Assembly: GCA_028015205.1 (NCBI GenBank)
Contig: CM051521.1
Coordinates: 95,332,513-95,396,512 of the forward strand
Reading direction: 5' to 3'
DNA from: Mytilisepta virgata
Taxonomy: Eukaryota > Mollusca > Bivalvia > Mytilida > Mytilidae
Length of the DNA: 64,000 bases
In this document: in pieces, positions 1-12,800 of the stretch
Layout: the number at the start of each line of letters is the position of its first letter
How positions within the stretch are numbered: position 1 is the first letter of the stretch
Program-made: the position numbers and the translations under genes
The notes under the pieces: generated by a model
Told to the model about the DNA's origin: nothing
Database searches by the model: none
The model's input: only the letters and a program-made list of their open reading frames with translations

Positions 1-100
1 AAGACTTATTTGAAATTTAAAAGATCTTGCTATACAAAACACATTATTGCATTAATATTGAGGAATACTGTCCGTCGCAAGATAATATATTGCACTCACA

Positions 101-181
101 AGCTGGTGCCATATATTATTCTTCTATAAGCTAGTGCCATATATTATTCTTCTTTAAGCTGGTGCCATATATTATTCTTCT
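101..181. repeat. 28-bp tandem repeat, about three copies
   Basis: The unit AGCTGGTGCCATATATTATT plus TCTTCT is repeated with small changes. Confidence 0.75.
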
Positions 182-691
182 CTGGACAATATTCCTTAAT
201 CCTACTTTATTACTGCTTGTTTTAACACAGATTCAAAGAAAAGAAATGCAATCTTTGAAAAAATCCTAGGGAAGATCTAAATCCTTGTATTCAGTCCCTG
301 ACTGCATTTTGACACTGTTTTTGAAGGTAAAACCCAATTTAATTTATTCCAATCATTATTTACAATAATGTTACAACATTAATACTGCTTGATAAAACTG
401 AAATTTGCATCTTGTGTGTAAAAAACTGTAATTTTGTTGCACCTAGCAAATCCTGTAGATACAGCTTCATTTTTTTTTCAAAGATGCAGATCAATATGTT
501 TGTGATAACAGTCCAAATTAAGTAGCTATAACTTTCAGAACACTATAAATTCTACACAAGGTAAAAAATGCCACAACTACTGAACAACGAATCCCTGATA
601 TACAGCAATATATATTTTTGAATCACAGCTATCACAAAATTCTGAACTTTTATCACATGATCCATCTGATCCACAATGTTCGTCATTGATA

Positions 692-800
692 TCAAACTTC
701 GACAGGATCTGTTGCTTCCTCTGGATTAAATGGCAAGGCTTCATCTTCAGTGTAACTTTCAAGGTCATTGTCAATGTCATTATTCATGTTATCATCAGCA
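692..800 (-). CDS. EGF/TM gene exon 11: acidic C-terminus and stop
   Basis: The acceptor is TTTTGCAG. The split codon GA|T gives Asp. The exon encodes an Asp/Asn/Glu-rich end finishing DPVEV and TGA at 694-692. The V-x-V ending fits a class II PDZ ligand. A candidate poly(A) signal AATAAA lies downstream on this strand at 348-343. Confidence 0.75.
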
Positions 801-3800
801 CTGCAAAATATAATATAAATTATTTCATTTTTTTTTAGTATCGTAATCTAAATAATTTTCTTTTCTCAAAGCCTTGGTGTTACACTGTTTTTATGTACAA
901 TGTATATAAAACCTATCATAATGTCAATTTAGTTTATACACAATTGATTTCTTTAAATTCAGAAAATAATGAATTCAAAACACGCAACAAGATGAGTGCA
1001 CAATAATCAAAATTTGCATTGTCTTTTTTACTATTGATATTCCTTTACACCTTGTACACGAATCACATTGATTTCTCTTGTATTATTGTAGATTCTTTAA
1101 GATTCATATCAACTTCCAAATTTACCAGAGTATATATTATTTCAACCTTTGTTTTATTCATGGAAGAAGCCCGTATAGCTGAGGAAGAAACACTGACCCT
1201 CAGCAGGAAAACAGGTATTCATGGTCAATTAAAATTTCAAACACTTATTACACTGATCCAGGTTCTGGAGAGAAAACCCCAGTGTTGACAAGCTTAGTTA
1301 AAATGTCAAACACTTATTACCTGATCCAGGTTCTGGAGAGAAAACCCCAGTGTTGACAAGCTTAGTTAAAATGTCAAACACTTATTACACTGATCCAGGT
1401 TCTGGAGAGAAAACCCCAGTGTTGACAAGCTTAGTTAAATGTCAAACACTTATTACACTGTTCCGGGTTCTGGAAAGAAAACCCTAGTGTTGACAAGCTT
1501 AGTTAAAATGTCAAACATTTATTACATTGATCCAGGTTCTGGAGAGAAAACCCCAGTGTTGACAAGCTTAGTTAAAATGTCAAACACTTATTACACTGTT
1601 CCAGGTTCTGGAGAGAAAACCCCAGTGTTGACAAGCTTAGTTAAATGTCAAACACTTATTACACTGTTCCAGGTTCTGGAAAGAAAACCCTAGTGTTGAC
1701 AAGCTTAGTTAAAATGTCAAACACTTATTACACTGATCCATGTTCTGGAGAGAAAACCCCAGTGTTGACAAGCTTGGTTAAAATGTCAAACACTTATTAC
1801 CTGATCCAGGTTCTGGAGAGAAAACCCCAGTGTTGACAAGCTTAGTTAAAATGTCAAACACTTATTACACTGATCCATGTTCTGGAGAGAAAACCCCAGT
1901 GTTGACAAGCTTGGTTAAAATGTCAAACACTTATTACCTGATCCAGGTTCTGGAGAGAAAACCCCAGTGTTGACAAGCTTAGTTAAAATGTCAAACACTT
2001 ATTACACTGATCCACGTTCTGGAGATAAAACCCCAGTGTTGACAAGCTTAGTTAAAATGTCAAACACTTATTACACTGATCCAGGTTCTGGAGAGAAAAC
2101 CCCAGTGTTGACAAGCTTAGTTAAAATGTCAAACACTTATTACACTGATCCAGGTTCTGGAGAGAAAACCCCAGTGTTGACAAGCTTAGTTAAAATGTCA
2201 AACACTTATTACACTGATCCAGGTTCTGGAGAGAAAACCCCAGTGTTGACAAGCTTAGTGAAAATGTCAAACACTTATTACCTGATCCAGGTTCTAGAGA
2301 GAAAACCCCAGTGTTGACAAGCTTAGTTAAAATGGCAAACACTTATTACACCGATCCAGGTTCTGGAGAGAAAACCCCAGTGTTGACAAGCTTAGTTAAA
2401 ATGTCAAACACTTATTACACTGATCCAGGTTCTGGAGAGAAAACCCCAGTGTTGACAAGCTTAGTTAAAATGTCTAACACTTATTAAACTGATCAAGGTT
2501 CTGGAGAGAAAACCCCAGTGTTGACAAGCTTAGTTAAAATGTCTAACACTTATTAAACTGATCAAGGTTCTGGAGAGAAAACCCCAGTGTTGACAAGCTT
2601 AGTGATCATTAGTTGTTACAATCATTGTATTTAATTTTCATCAAATGACTATAACAAATGACTACTAGAATGAATTATATCATATATTACATGATAATAA
2701 GATAAACACTGCACCAATATTACATCTAAATAATAAGAAAAACCACAAAGACAACATACTCAACATATAAAGAGCTGACTGATGATGAATTAGAGCCTGG
2801 GCCTTGTGGAAGGTCAGAGATAAATGTGGACAGGACTTTATTCTCACGGTCACTGTATGAGCTGGCAGGTGCATAAATTTCATGCTTTGTAGGACTGGGA
2901 TCATAGTAACGTCCATTAGCAAAATAACCCAATGAATTGTCTGTGGGATATTGTGCAATATTCGCAGAACTTCTGACAAGCCGTGGGTCGTGCTTTTTTG
3001 ATTTTTTAGATGTGAATGTAGTGAAAGATGAATTGATCTGTGCATGTGGTAATGTGCTGCTCCGATATTCCACAGGTACAGGAGTACTGCTGTAGTACCC
3101 AGTATCTGAGTTGTGTGACAAGGAACTCTGCTGACTATGATGATATGGTTTTGGCTGAGGTTCCTCCTTTGCAGTCTGTGGTACAGCATATTGATGGGAT
3201 TTCTGTCTCTCTACAGGAACATCAATGTATGAAATTTTACTGACTGGAGTCGTATCAGATCCTCCAGACAGGTTATTATCCTATAATAAAATATGAATAG
3301 AAAGGTTAAGATGTACACAATTAAAAACAAAATAGATGTACCAAACTTTAAGGGAGATAATGTTTTACTTTCAGAAAATTGTTAGTTATAATGATAAAAT
3401 TAAAAATGTTTTTATTTTAATTTGCTGGTACTATTCTGAAATTTGAATCTACCAGTGGTTGTAAAAAAAAATCTTTGTTACCAATAATTGTGTGCTGCAT
3501 ATGCAAAATGTGACAAAAAATTTTCTTCTGTAAAGTTCAAAGTCAAAATTTTAGAAACCGGACCAATAAAAAAAACACCCTTAAATGTACAGAAGAAATG
3601 AATGCAAAAATGAAACAAAACAGTATGGCCAAAGACCATCTAAGGATTTCAGGATATTTATTTACCTGTTGGATATGTAATTTTGCCTGTGAGTGAGTAG
3701 GATATGTAACTTAACCTTATAGATAGATAGGTTTTACCTGTACATCCATTTGATAATCTTCTAACATTTGTTGAGCCCACTGCAACAGTCCTGGAGCATC

Positions 3801-6800
3801 AGAGGGTATACTGGCCCTGGGGTCAGTCTTATTTAGTAGCACCAATACCCTACATAGCTGATGTATTACTCCCCTGTTTTGATAAAAATAAATGGTGATT
3901 TCAATTTTGCAAAATTAATAATATGATATCTTTATCATGTGAGCTTTTGTCATCACTTGGCGTCCGTCGTCTGTCTGTCCTTTGTCCGTTAACTTTTGAC
4001 ATTTTAATCTTCTCCTCTGAAACCACTGGGCCAAAGTGAATTAAATTTGGAAGGAAGCATCTGTGTAAGATCCTTTATAAATATGCTCATTTAGTCCCGA
4101 TCGGACAACAAACATGGCCGCCATGGGCAATTGTTGTTTCTGATTGGCTCAGTTTTCAAAAATCTTCTCCTCTGAAACTGCTAGGCCAAATACAACAAAA
4201 CTTGACAGGAAGCATATATGGGAGTTCCTTTATAAAGTTTCCTCATTTCGTCCCGATCAGACTACAAATATGGCCCCCACGGGCAGTTCTCGTTTCTGAT
4301 TGGTTGATATAAAAAAAATCTCCTCTGAAATCACTTGGACAACTGGAACGAAAATTTTTCCTCATTTCGTCCCGATCGGTAAAAAAAAATGGCCACCATA
4401 GGCAATTCTTGTTTCTCATTGATTGATTAAAAAAAAAATTCTGTGGAAATGGATTTTCTCCTCTGAAATCGCTTGCCAAAATGGAACGAAACCTCACAGG
4501 AAGCATATATGGGAGGTCCTTTATAAAATTTCCTCATTTTTCCCAGATCAGAATACAAATATGGCATGAGCAGTTCTTGTTTCTGATTGGCTGATATAAA
4601 AGAATCTTCTCCTCTGAAGTCGCTTGGCCAAATGGAACAAAATTTGACAGAAGGCATCTAATTGGGAGGTTCTATACAAAATTTCCTCATTGTCCTGATC
4701 AGGCAACAAACATGGCCGTCATGGGCAGTTCTTGTCTTTCAACAGTTGATAATATTCTTCTTTGAAACCGCTTGGCCAAAGGGAACGAGTCTCGACGGGA
4801 AGCATCTGCTGGAGGTTTTTTTTACAAAGTTTCTTCATTTTGTCCAGATCAGTTGACAAACATGATTGCCACCATGGGCAATTCTTGTTTCTGATTGGCT
4901 GATTTAAAAAAAAAGGTTCTCTTAAACTGCTTGGCCAAATAGAGCCAAACTTGACAGAAAGTGTCCATGACATATAACAAAAATCTACAGAACCACAGAA
5001 TTGCTTGAAACCAAACATAGTCTAAATGTTCCTCTTAATTTGCTCACCAAGTGTTGTTGCTCTGGTGCTGATCCCTAATTCAAAATGGTTTTCAGCAGAG
5101 GATTTAGGTAAACATAAGACTCTTTGGGAAATACATGTAAAAATCTTCTGGAGAACTGCCAAATTTTAGAATATTCTGACTTGTAAGTAGGACATTGATG
5201 AAGAAAAATTTGGTTCCTACAAGGCTTACCACGCTTCATACTGATAGAGAGAAGTGACTTCTCTCTTTGAGGAACATCAAGAAAAATGGCTTTCATGCCA
5301 GGTGAGCAATACAGGCTAAGCCCTCTGAGCCTCTAGTTTGTTTTAAGGAATTCTATGATGATTTTAGAAAACTATAGAACTTTTGAAAAGAGGCGAGTGG
5401 TAAAGTAGTATAAACAATTTCACATCAAAGGTGATCATTAGAGCTCATCATTATAAACTTAAGCCCTTAACAGGAAAATATCAATCCATTTATGTTTGTG
5501 AAAACTAAAAACTATATGCTTTTTTTGACAATTATATGTTGTTTTATTGAAATTTATGAAATTATGCATTATATTTTTTCATTTAATTTACCTGTATGTT
5601 GGAACTCTGGGGTCACTCATGTCCATAGACCGTAAACGAGATCTTATATTATTAAGTATTGCTAACAAAGTGGAAGCTTGTGGAAGAAGTTTCTGTAACT
5701 CTTTGTGGTAATTTTCATTATCTATTGCACTTGACCCTCCTATCATTGAATCGTTTTCTACAAGAAAAACTATCGCAGGTTAAGTTGGCTAAACCCAGTT
5801 ATTTATAATGTCATATGACCATACTTTACAACAAGCAATTTCAATTTCCAACTTTTAGCAATTGGAAGCTAAATTTATGAAAGAACAGAATTTTCACTTT
5901 TGGAAAATAATGATGTTATTTCATTTGTATTATTCCATAGAATGACTGAATTTTACTTAATATACATGACAGAATTTTATATCTTCTTCACAAAATCAGT
6001 TTGACCCTCAATATTTGCATAAATTTATATAAAAATAGTCATTCATTAACATTTGAGAAATATATTCTGTATCTAAATGAAGCAGAATTTAAAGTATCTT
6101 GTACATTTTTCTTTCTGAAATGTCATCATTGAGCTATCAAAGAATCATTCACGTGCCTACCATCCTTAGAAGGCAAGGGCCTGTCCCCTACTGTGGACAG
6201 TGGTGATGGAATATTGACACATTTATATGAAAAAGAGGGTATTTTGGTAAATTTAAAGGACACAACATCCCACCTCCTAAGTGAATTTACCCAAATAATT
6301 CAAAATTATATTACTAAGCTATCAAAAATATTTTAATATGCTGCCTACATGCTTCTTCTATTATGAAATAAATCAAGAAATCAAAATACTCAATTAATAA
6401 AAATTTTAGAGAAATATATCATGTTTGTGCGTGGTATTTGCCAAAAAATACCGGTTGAAAGGCTGGTGAATTTCTCCAAATATCACACACAAACATGATA
6501 GATTTCTTTAATTCCACTGAATATTCTTATCTTGCTGTTAAATGGAACAATTGTTGATTTTTTCGTTGAGACTTCGTGGTTACTGTTTTTAGACATGATA
6601 TTTTCAATTTAGCATTGTATTTTTCACAAATACCAAGGTTTGTGGAATTCCCTCGAAGCAAATAACAAAAAGATTGAAATTCATTAAATTTTTAAACAAA
6701 TACAATTCATCTTATCCAATCAAAATACAGCATACTTATATAAGGTGGAATTAAACCAGAAACACACTGTCTACTGAATGATAGAAAGACAAAACATGCT

Positions 6801-9800
6801 GATTTTGGCTGAATTTAGTAGGAAAAATAGTTGACACATTAAAAATAAAAATTTTTGTCATCAGGATTCCTTGTTAAAATTACCTGAACATAACATGTAA
6901 GCCAAATATGATTGCTTGAAATTTTAAGATATTGCACAATTTGTTTTTACTGGAATAATTAACAAGAGGCTCTCAAGAGCCTGTATCGCTCACCTGGGAC
7001 ATGGCCCACATCTGATAGCATAACGTTATTCGAATGGCATATATCCCATAGGATTCAATGTAAACTACTTTCCTCACTGATGACCATCTTAAATGAGGTA
7101 ATTGCATCCTGGTAAACTTAGAGTCATCTCTTTTTACCATTTAATATTATATAACTTTACAGAATTACATTTTTTTTTATTTTACATTTAATAGATCCGT
7201 TATGCTAGCAATTTTAAATATTTAGTTTTTAAATTTAAAATGCTCATTAATATTATTTAGAGGCACAAAACATAAAAATTTTTAAAACCTGTAATTACAT
7301 ATTTTAAAAAAATAAGCATAGTCATTTTAGACAACAAAAAGCATATTGGACATGTTACACTGGTCCAATAAGTTAAACTTTGGTCTCAGCTAGCATCCAG
7401 CTTGGATCAGGTACGGATCAAAGCCACACAATTTTTGAAGGTGACCAGTTTGGTTTCAATTGGCCAAGTATTTCCAGTCTCAGCAGAAGAATTTAAAACT
7501 TTTCCCATAGGTCAAATATTAAACTATGGTCCCCGCTGGCACCCATTTTTGATTAAGTACAACCCTAAGCAACACAATTTTTTAAACAGGGCCACCCAAG
7601 GTTTATTATGACCAAGTTTAGTTCCAATTGCCCAGTTATATCTGATGATAAGATTTTTGAATGTTTTACCATAGGGTCCAATGTTAAAATTTGGTCCCCT
7701 CTGGTGGCCATCTTGGATTGGCTACGGACCCAAGAGACACAATTTTTAAAGTAGACCGTTGTAGCCAAGTAAGACCTGAAATTAGTTTCTATGAGAACCA
7801 AAACTTCTGCTATCCATTACAATTTCAGACCACCTTTCAAAAAAAAAATCGGGCAGGGGTTCCCCCTATAATCTAGGTTATATATACTGCTGAAATTAAA
7901 ACCCATCAAAATCAGATATATATTAAATATTCCATCAGACATTAGAAATTTTTATTTCACTAATGCCAAATTTTGAGTTAGAGTTATCTTTCTTTGTATA
8001 AGAGTTGCAATGTAAAGACAAAAGAATTTGAAACGCTTGTGGCCCCGCTGGCGGCCATCTTGGATAGGATACGGATGTGAGCAACACCACTTTTGAAGGG
8101 TACCACCCAAGGACTCATGTGATTAAGTTTGGTTCCAATTGGCCTAGTACTTTCAGAGGAGAAGATCTTTGAATGTTTTATCCCATAGGGTCCAATGTTA
8201 AATTATGATCCCCGCTGGCGGCCATCTTGGATGAGGTATGAACATGAGCGACACAATTTTGAAAGGGGGCCACCCAAGGACTATTGTGACCAAGTTTGGT
8301 TTGGATTGACCCAGTGGTTTCAGAGGAGAAGATCTTTGAATGAAAAGTTTACGGACGACGGACGGACGACGGACGACGGACGACGGACGCCGGACGCCGG
8401 ACGCAAAGTGATGGCAAAAGCTCACCCTGGCATAGCCAGGTGAGCTAAAAAGGGTGGTCAACAATTACAGCCTGGTAAAATATGAATTATATTTGTTAGG
8501 GTTCCATGGTCATACTAGGAAACAGGATCCCTGACTTGTAAGGATGCATGCATAATAAACTAATTTAATAAAATTTATTCAAAGAATTGAACCTGTAAGT
8601 TAAAAGTAAGAAAGTACCAAAGTCACCACCGACTTCTGGTATTTACATGCAGCTTGCATAAGATTTTGACGCAATCAAAAATTATATAAGTTAAACATAG
8701 AATAACCACTTAAATATGCTCAGTTGTAAAGACCATTAACAAAATTGTGTAGTTCTACAAGACAGATACATGTATTTCAGTGTATGTGCATATTAAAGTA
8801 CAATTATGTATGGTCACACTAAAAAACACATATAATATTATGTGATTTATATATATTATGGTATACGTGTATGTCCAAAATCCATATCAAGAAGATATTT
8901 CATCTTTAATTCTTATCAGAAATGTAAAATTTTCAAATGAGTTAAAATTCCTAAATGTATAACACCTTACCATGAATGCTCATATTACTGGTAGATTGAT
9001 TCAAATTTGTTATGATTTCTCTCAATGATGTATTTTATACAATTGTTAAAACGGATGCATTTAGATGTATGCAAGGCAAAGATAAATAGTAGATGGTATA
9101 TGTTCATGTATAAGGAAATTCAATAATAGGAGACTTTGCAGTGCATTTGTAAAAGGATTCAGCAAGAACTTAAGGGCAGATGCAAATTTTCTTTGGTTGT
9201 TAGATTTAAGGGAAAATAGAAAAAAAGATGTTTGATACAGTTTGTAAGACCTTGAATATCTGTCACCTAAAATAGTAGATTATTTATAGATTAATTTTTT
9301 TTCAACTTTTCCTTGCTGATTCAGAAATAATATGGAAAAACATAAACCCAGTATATATATATACTTTTTATAAGTATATAAAATTTAAGAAATACAATCA
9401 TTAAATCTAACATTACTACAGTAATTAAATCTTACATTTCTATTATACAATTTATGTTAAATATATGGATATATATATATTATTACATATATGAGTGCTT
9501 GTTTGGTAAAAAGATTTATTATCTCTAAATTATAAGTACCAGTACTTCCACAATTTGATTAAAATCAGACCTAAAACAGATCATTCATATGTATTGATTA
9601 ACATGAGTTTGACATCTCATTTTAATCGGACTGGCACTTCAGTTCCTCTATAAAGTTATAATACTTTAAAGCTAAATGAACTGTTCTTATGATATCTATT
9701 TCAAAAGTTTAAGACAGAATGGGTCCCATGGGAGACAGATGTCCTCGCTCCCAGCTATCTACATGTATACTATATACTTACTGATACCAAATAAGGTCTA

Positions 9801-12800
9801 CATTACAAAAGTTTATATCTTGAAAATGGCAAAAGGGAAATATTTCATATTCCCAATCAACTTGTCTTTAGGGGTCCAAAACGTCCAAAACTTGTCTTTA
9901 GTGGTCCAAAATGTAAATTCCAAATTTCAAATGATTTGGGGAAAGAATACACAAATTACTAAACGGAAACCTAAACTTGTCTAACTTGTCACAATCATAT
10001 AATGACCAAGATGTCTCATTTTAAGTAACATCCTAAAAAAAACCTGCTGTATCACTGAACTGTAAAAACTTTAAATTTTGTTTCATAATCCAAAGTATAG
10101 CATAATACAATTCACTCACTTACGAAAAAAGAATTTCTGATTTCTTTTTTTATGACTAAACTGTGCCATTTGACCTGGGGTAAGTTGGTGCAAATGGCAT
10201 AATTCAACATAGAACAATATGCAAGTACATGTAGTTCTGTATTGTGATGTGAAATATTTTGGGGAAGGTGCACTAAATGGAAGTTCATCTAATGAGAACA
10301 GACAGACAAATGTAGATTATGAAACTCGAATACTTCCAACAACTCTCACATATCTCAGTATATATAAACAAGCACTCCTCGTGCTAATATGTAGGTACTG
10401 TAGTTAAATACTAGGATTTGGTTCTTTAAATGCATAAAAATATCAAAAAGCAATATAACTTTTGCGTGCAAATCAACTCGGGAATTTTTACCATTTTCGT
10501 GTGGTTTCTTTGATCTACCTGTTAAAACAAAGCCTTCTTAGCAATATATTTATTAATGATTGCTGTGTCATTTTAAAATTGCATGCTGATAAAAAGATTC
10601 ATGCATAATCCATTACTTATTAATTTTACTTTTTTAAAAATTTGTTAATCCAGTCAAATCATTAGTATACTGTTTTGTACGGTGAATCTTTGGAATAGCT
10701 AAACATCCTTTTCTTCAGAGTATGCATAAAGAGAAAAACATTCTGAACTTCCTGCATATAAATGCAACGAAATAGTCATTTCTTTGTTTATAAGATAATT
10801 TTTAATTTTAAATTTTCATCTTTCTTTTAGTGTCAAATCTGATGTAGTTTTGTTAGTCAGTATTGCAAAAAAAATTCCTGTTACCTAGACATTTTTATTA
10901 GAACCTGTAATAAGGTAATTCGAAAATATCAATTGCAATAACACTCTATTAACATTAAGAGACTTTCTGGATACAATACAACAATATAACTTTATAAAGC
11001 AAATCTATTTTATACTGATTCAAACTGGACTATTTAAAAACCCTGTCAAGTTTTTTTTTTCTTTATTACCTAACTTCTTTATGAAATATATATATACATG
11101 TAAAAGAAAAGTAGCCTTTTTAGTTTGTATAATAATATTATATTCCTCGTTCCCTACGCTTGTTTTCCATATATTCTATTGACGATTGTCAGTCCACTTA
11201 CAGTTTCAGTGTGATTAAAGAATTAGGAGACACCAAATAATAAAAGAAAAACATCAGCATCAAACTTGGACGTTAATTTTTTAAACAAATTCCTTATTCT
11301 GAAGAGTCTATATTGTTAAATTAACTTACTAGTCTGATATCAACAGTTACCATAACACAATCACTCTGACAACATATATTTTAGTGATAACAGAAGACTA
11401 CTGATGAATTTCTAACAACACTATTTTGAACAGAAACACTGAAGAGGATAACTACTACAGGACTATTTAACTTACCATAACCTTTGTTATCAAATATAGG
11501 AATCTGAAAATATATTAATATCATCTAAATCATGTATAAAAGATATGTATTTTATGGTGAAGTTCGTTTTGAATGTAAAAGAGGGAATGTGTCAAAGAGA
11601 CAACAACCCGACCAAAGAGCAGAAAACAGCTCAAGGCTACCAATGGGTCTTCAATGCAGGGAGAAAATCCTGCACCCATAGGCGGGCTTTACATGACCCC
11701 TAAACAATAATGCATACAAGTTCATATATGAATTATTGAAAAATTCATCACTTGTGACTTTGGCAGTCTTTACTAACCTTGACATGTGATATAACTTTGG
11801 ATAGTACAATTTAAGGGAAATCTTAACAACTTTTGGATCAAGAAGACCAAGCAAGTTTATACACAGTTATTAAGAAAATATTAAGATTCATTTGTTTATT
11901 ATTGTCATCAGCACACACTTGTACAACAAAATATCAAAGCAAAACAAAGTTCTAATGCAGTATTACATGTACATGTATTATGATTTCATTGAATAACATT
12001 AAAAATCTCATGGCATCAATTCTACTGTTGGTGCTGTCAGATTTGATGGTACATCACTTCTAGAGTCAAAACAATATTCCTACTTGAAATGGTTACACTT
12101 AGGCCATGTAAAAAAAATCATTAGATTCTCAGGCCACTTTTCAAATTTTTTGATGAGGCAGGGAGGAGTCTTTTTTTTTTTTCCTTGTTTTTACTTAAAA
12201 AATTTGTTGCTTCTCAGGCCATTTTTGAAATTTTTTAAAGAGGCAGGGCGGCTCTTTTTTTTTTTTTTTTTTTTTGGCATGGAAAGTCTGACTGGATAAA
12301 GGCCAGGGGGGTAAAGATGTTTTTCTAGTTGCAGACAACAAAACTTCAAAAGCATTCTTTCTACTACTGGTAGACGGTTGGGGTTCATCACTGTCATCTT
12401 GTGTTTTCTTAAGTTCATATTTAATATATCTAACCAAATGTAGCAATAGCTTCCCTGACTTTACAATTCATATTAATTTTATCAAATTCAATCTTCGACC
12501 TCCCAATGAAAGCCTCCAAAGGCTGCTTCATCGTTCGTTTTAATCGATTCTAGCAACTCCCCCAATGTGCACTCCGTCATGTAATCACAATGTATCGTCC
12601 ATGGTACGACGGTTTTTCCTCCAGAGAGGACTTGGCATGACACTACAGATGATGCCATGCTGTCGGAAGTTTAACAAACAATATATATTTAAATCACCAC
12701 ACCACGTGATAAAGCGTGTTTATGAAAACTTTTTGCTGATTTAGATCGCGATGCTAAAAATTACCGGTAACGGAAACAGACGCCACGAAAAATTCCGGGC

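Noticed and set aside
1225..2604. Regularly spaced repeats that could suggest a CRISPR array or a repeat protein
   Set aside because: Units are contiguous with no unique spacers, and one-base deletions break the frame, so it is a minisatellite.
2680..3189. 169-codon minus-strand open frame overlapping exon 10
   Set aside because: It is a shifted frame of the real exon. The exon frame is the one that links in phase with exons 9 and 11.
12191..12446. Lys-rich ORFs on the minus strand
   Set aside because: They are made by the T-run and have no protein-like composition.
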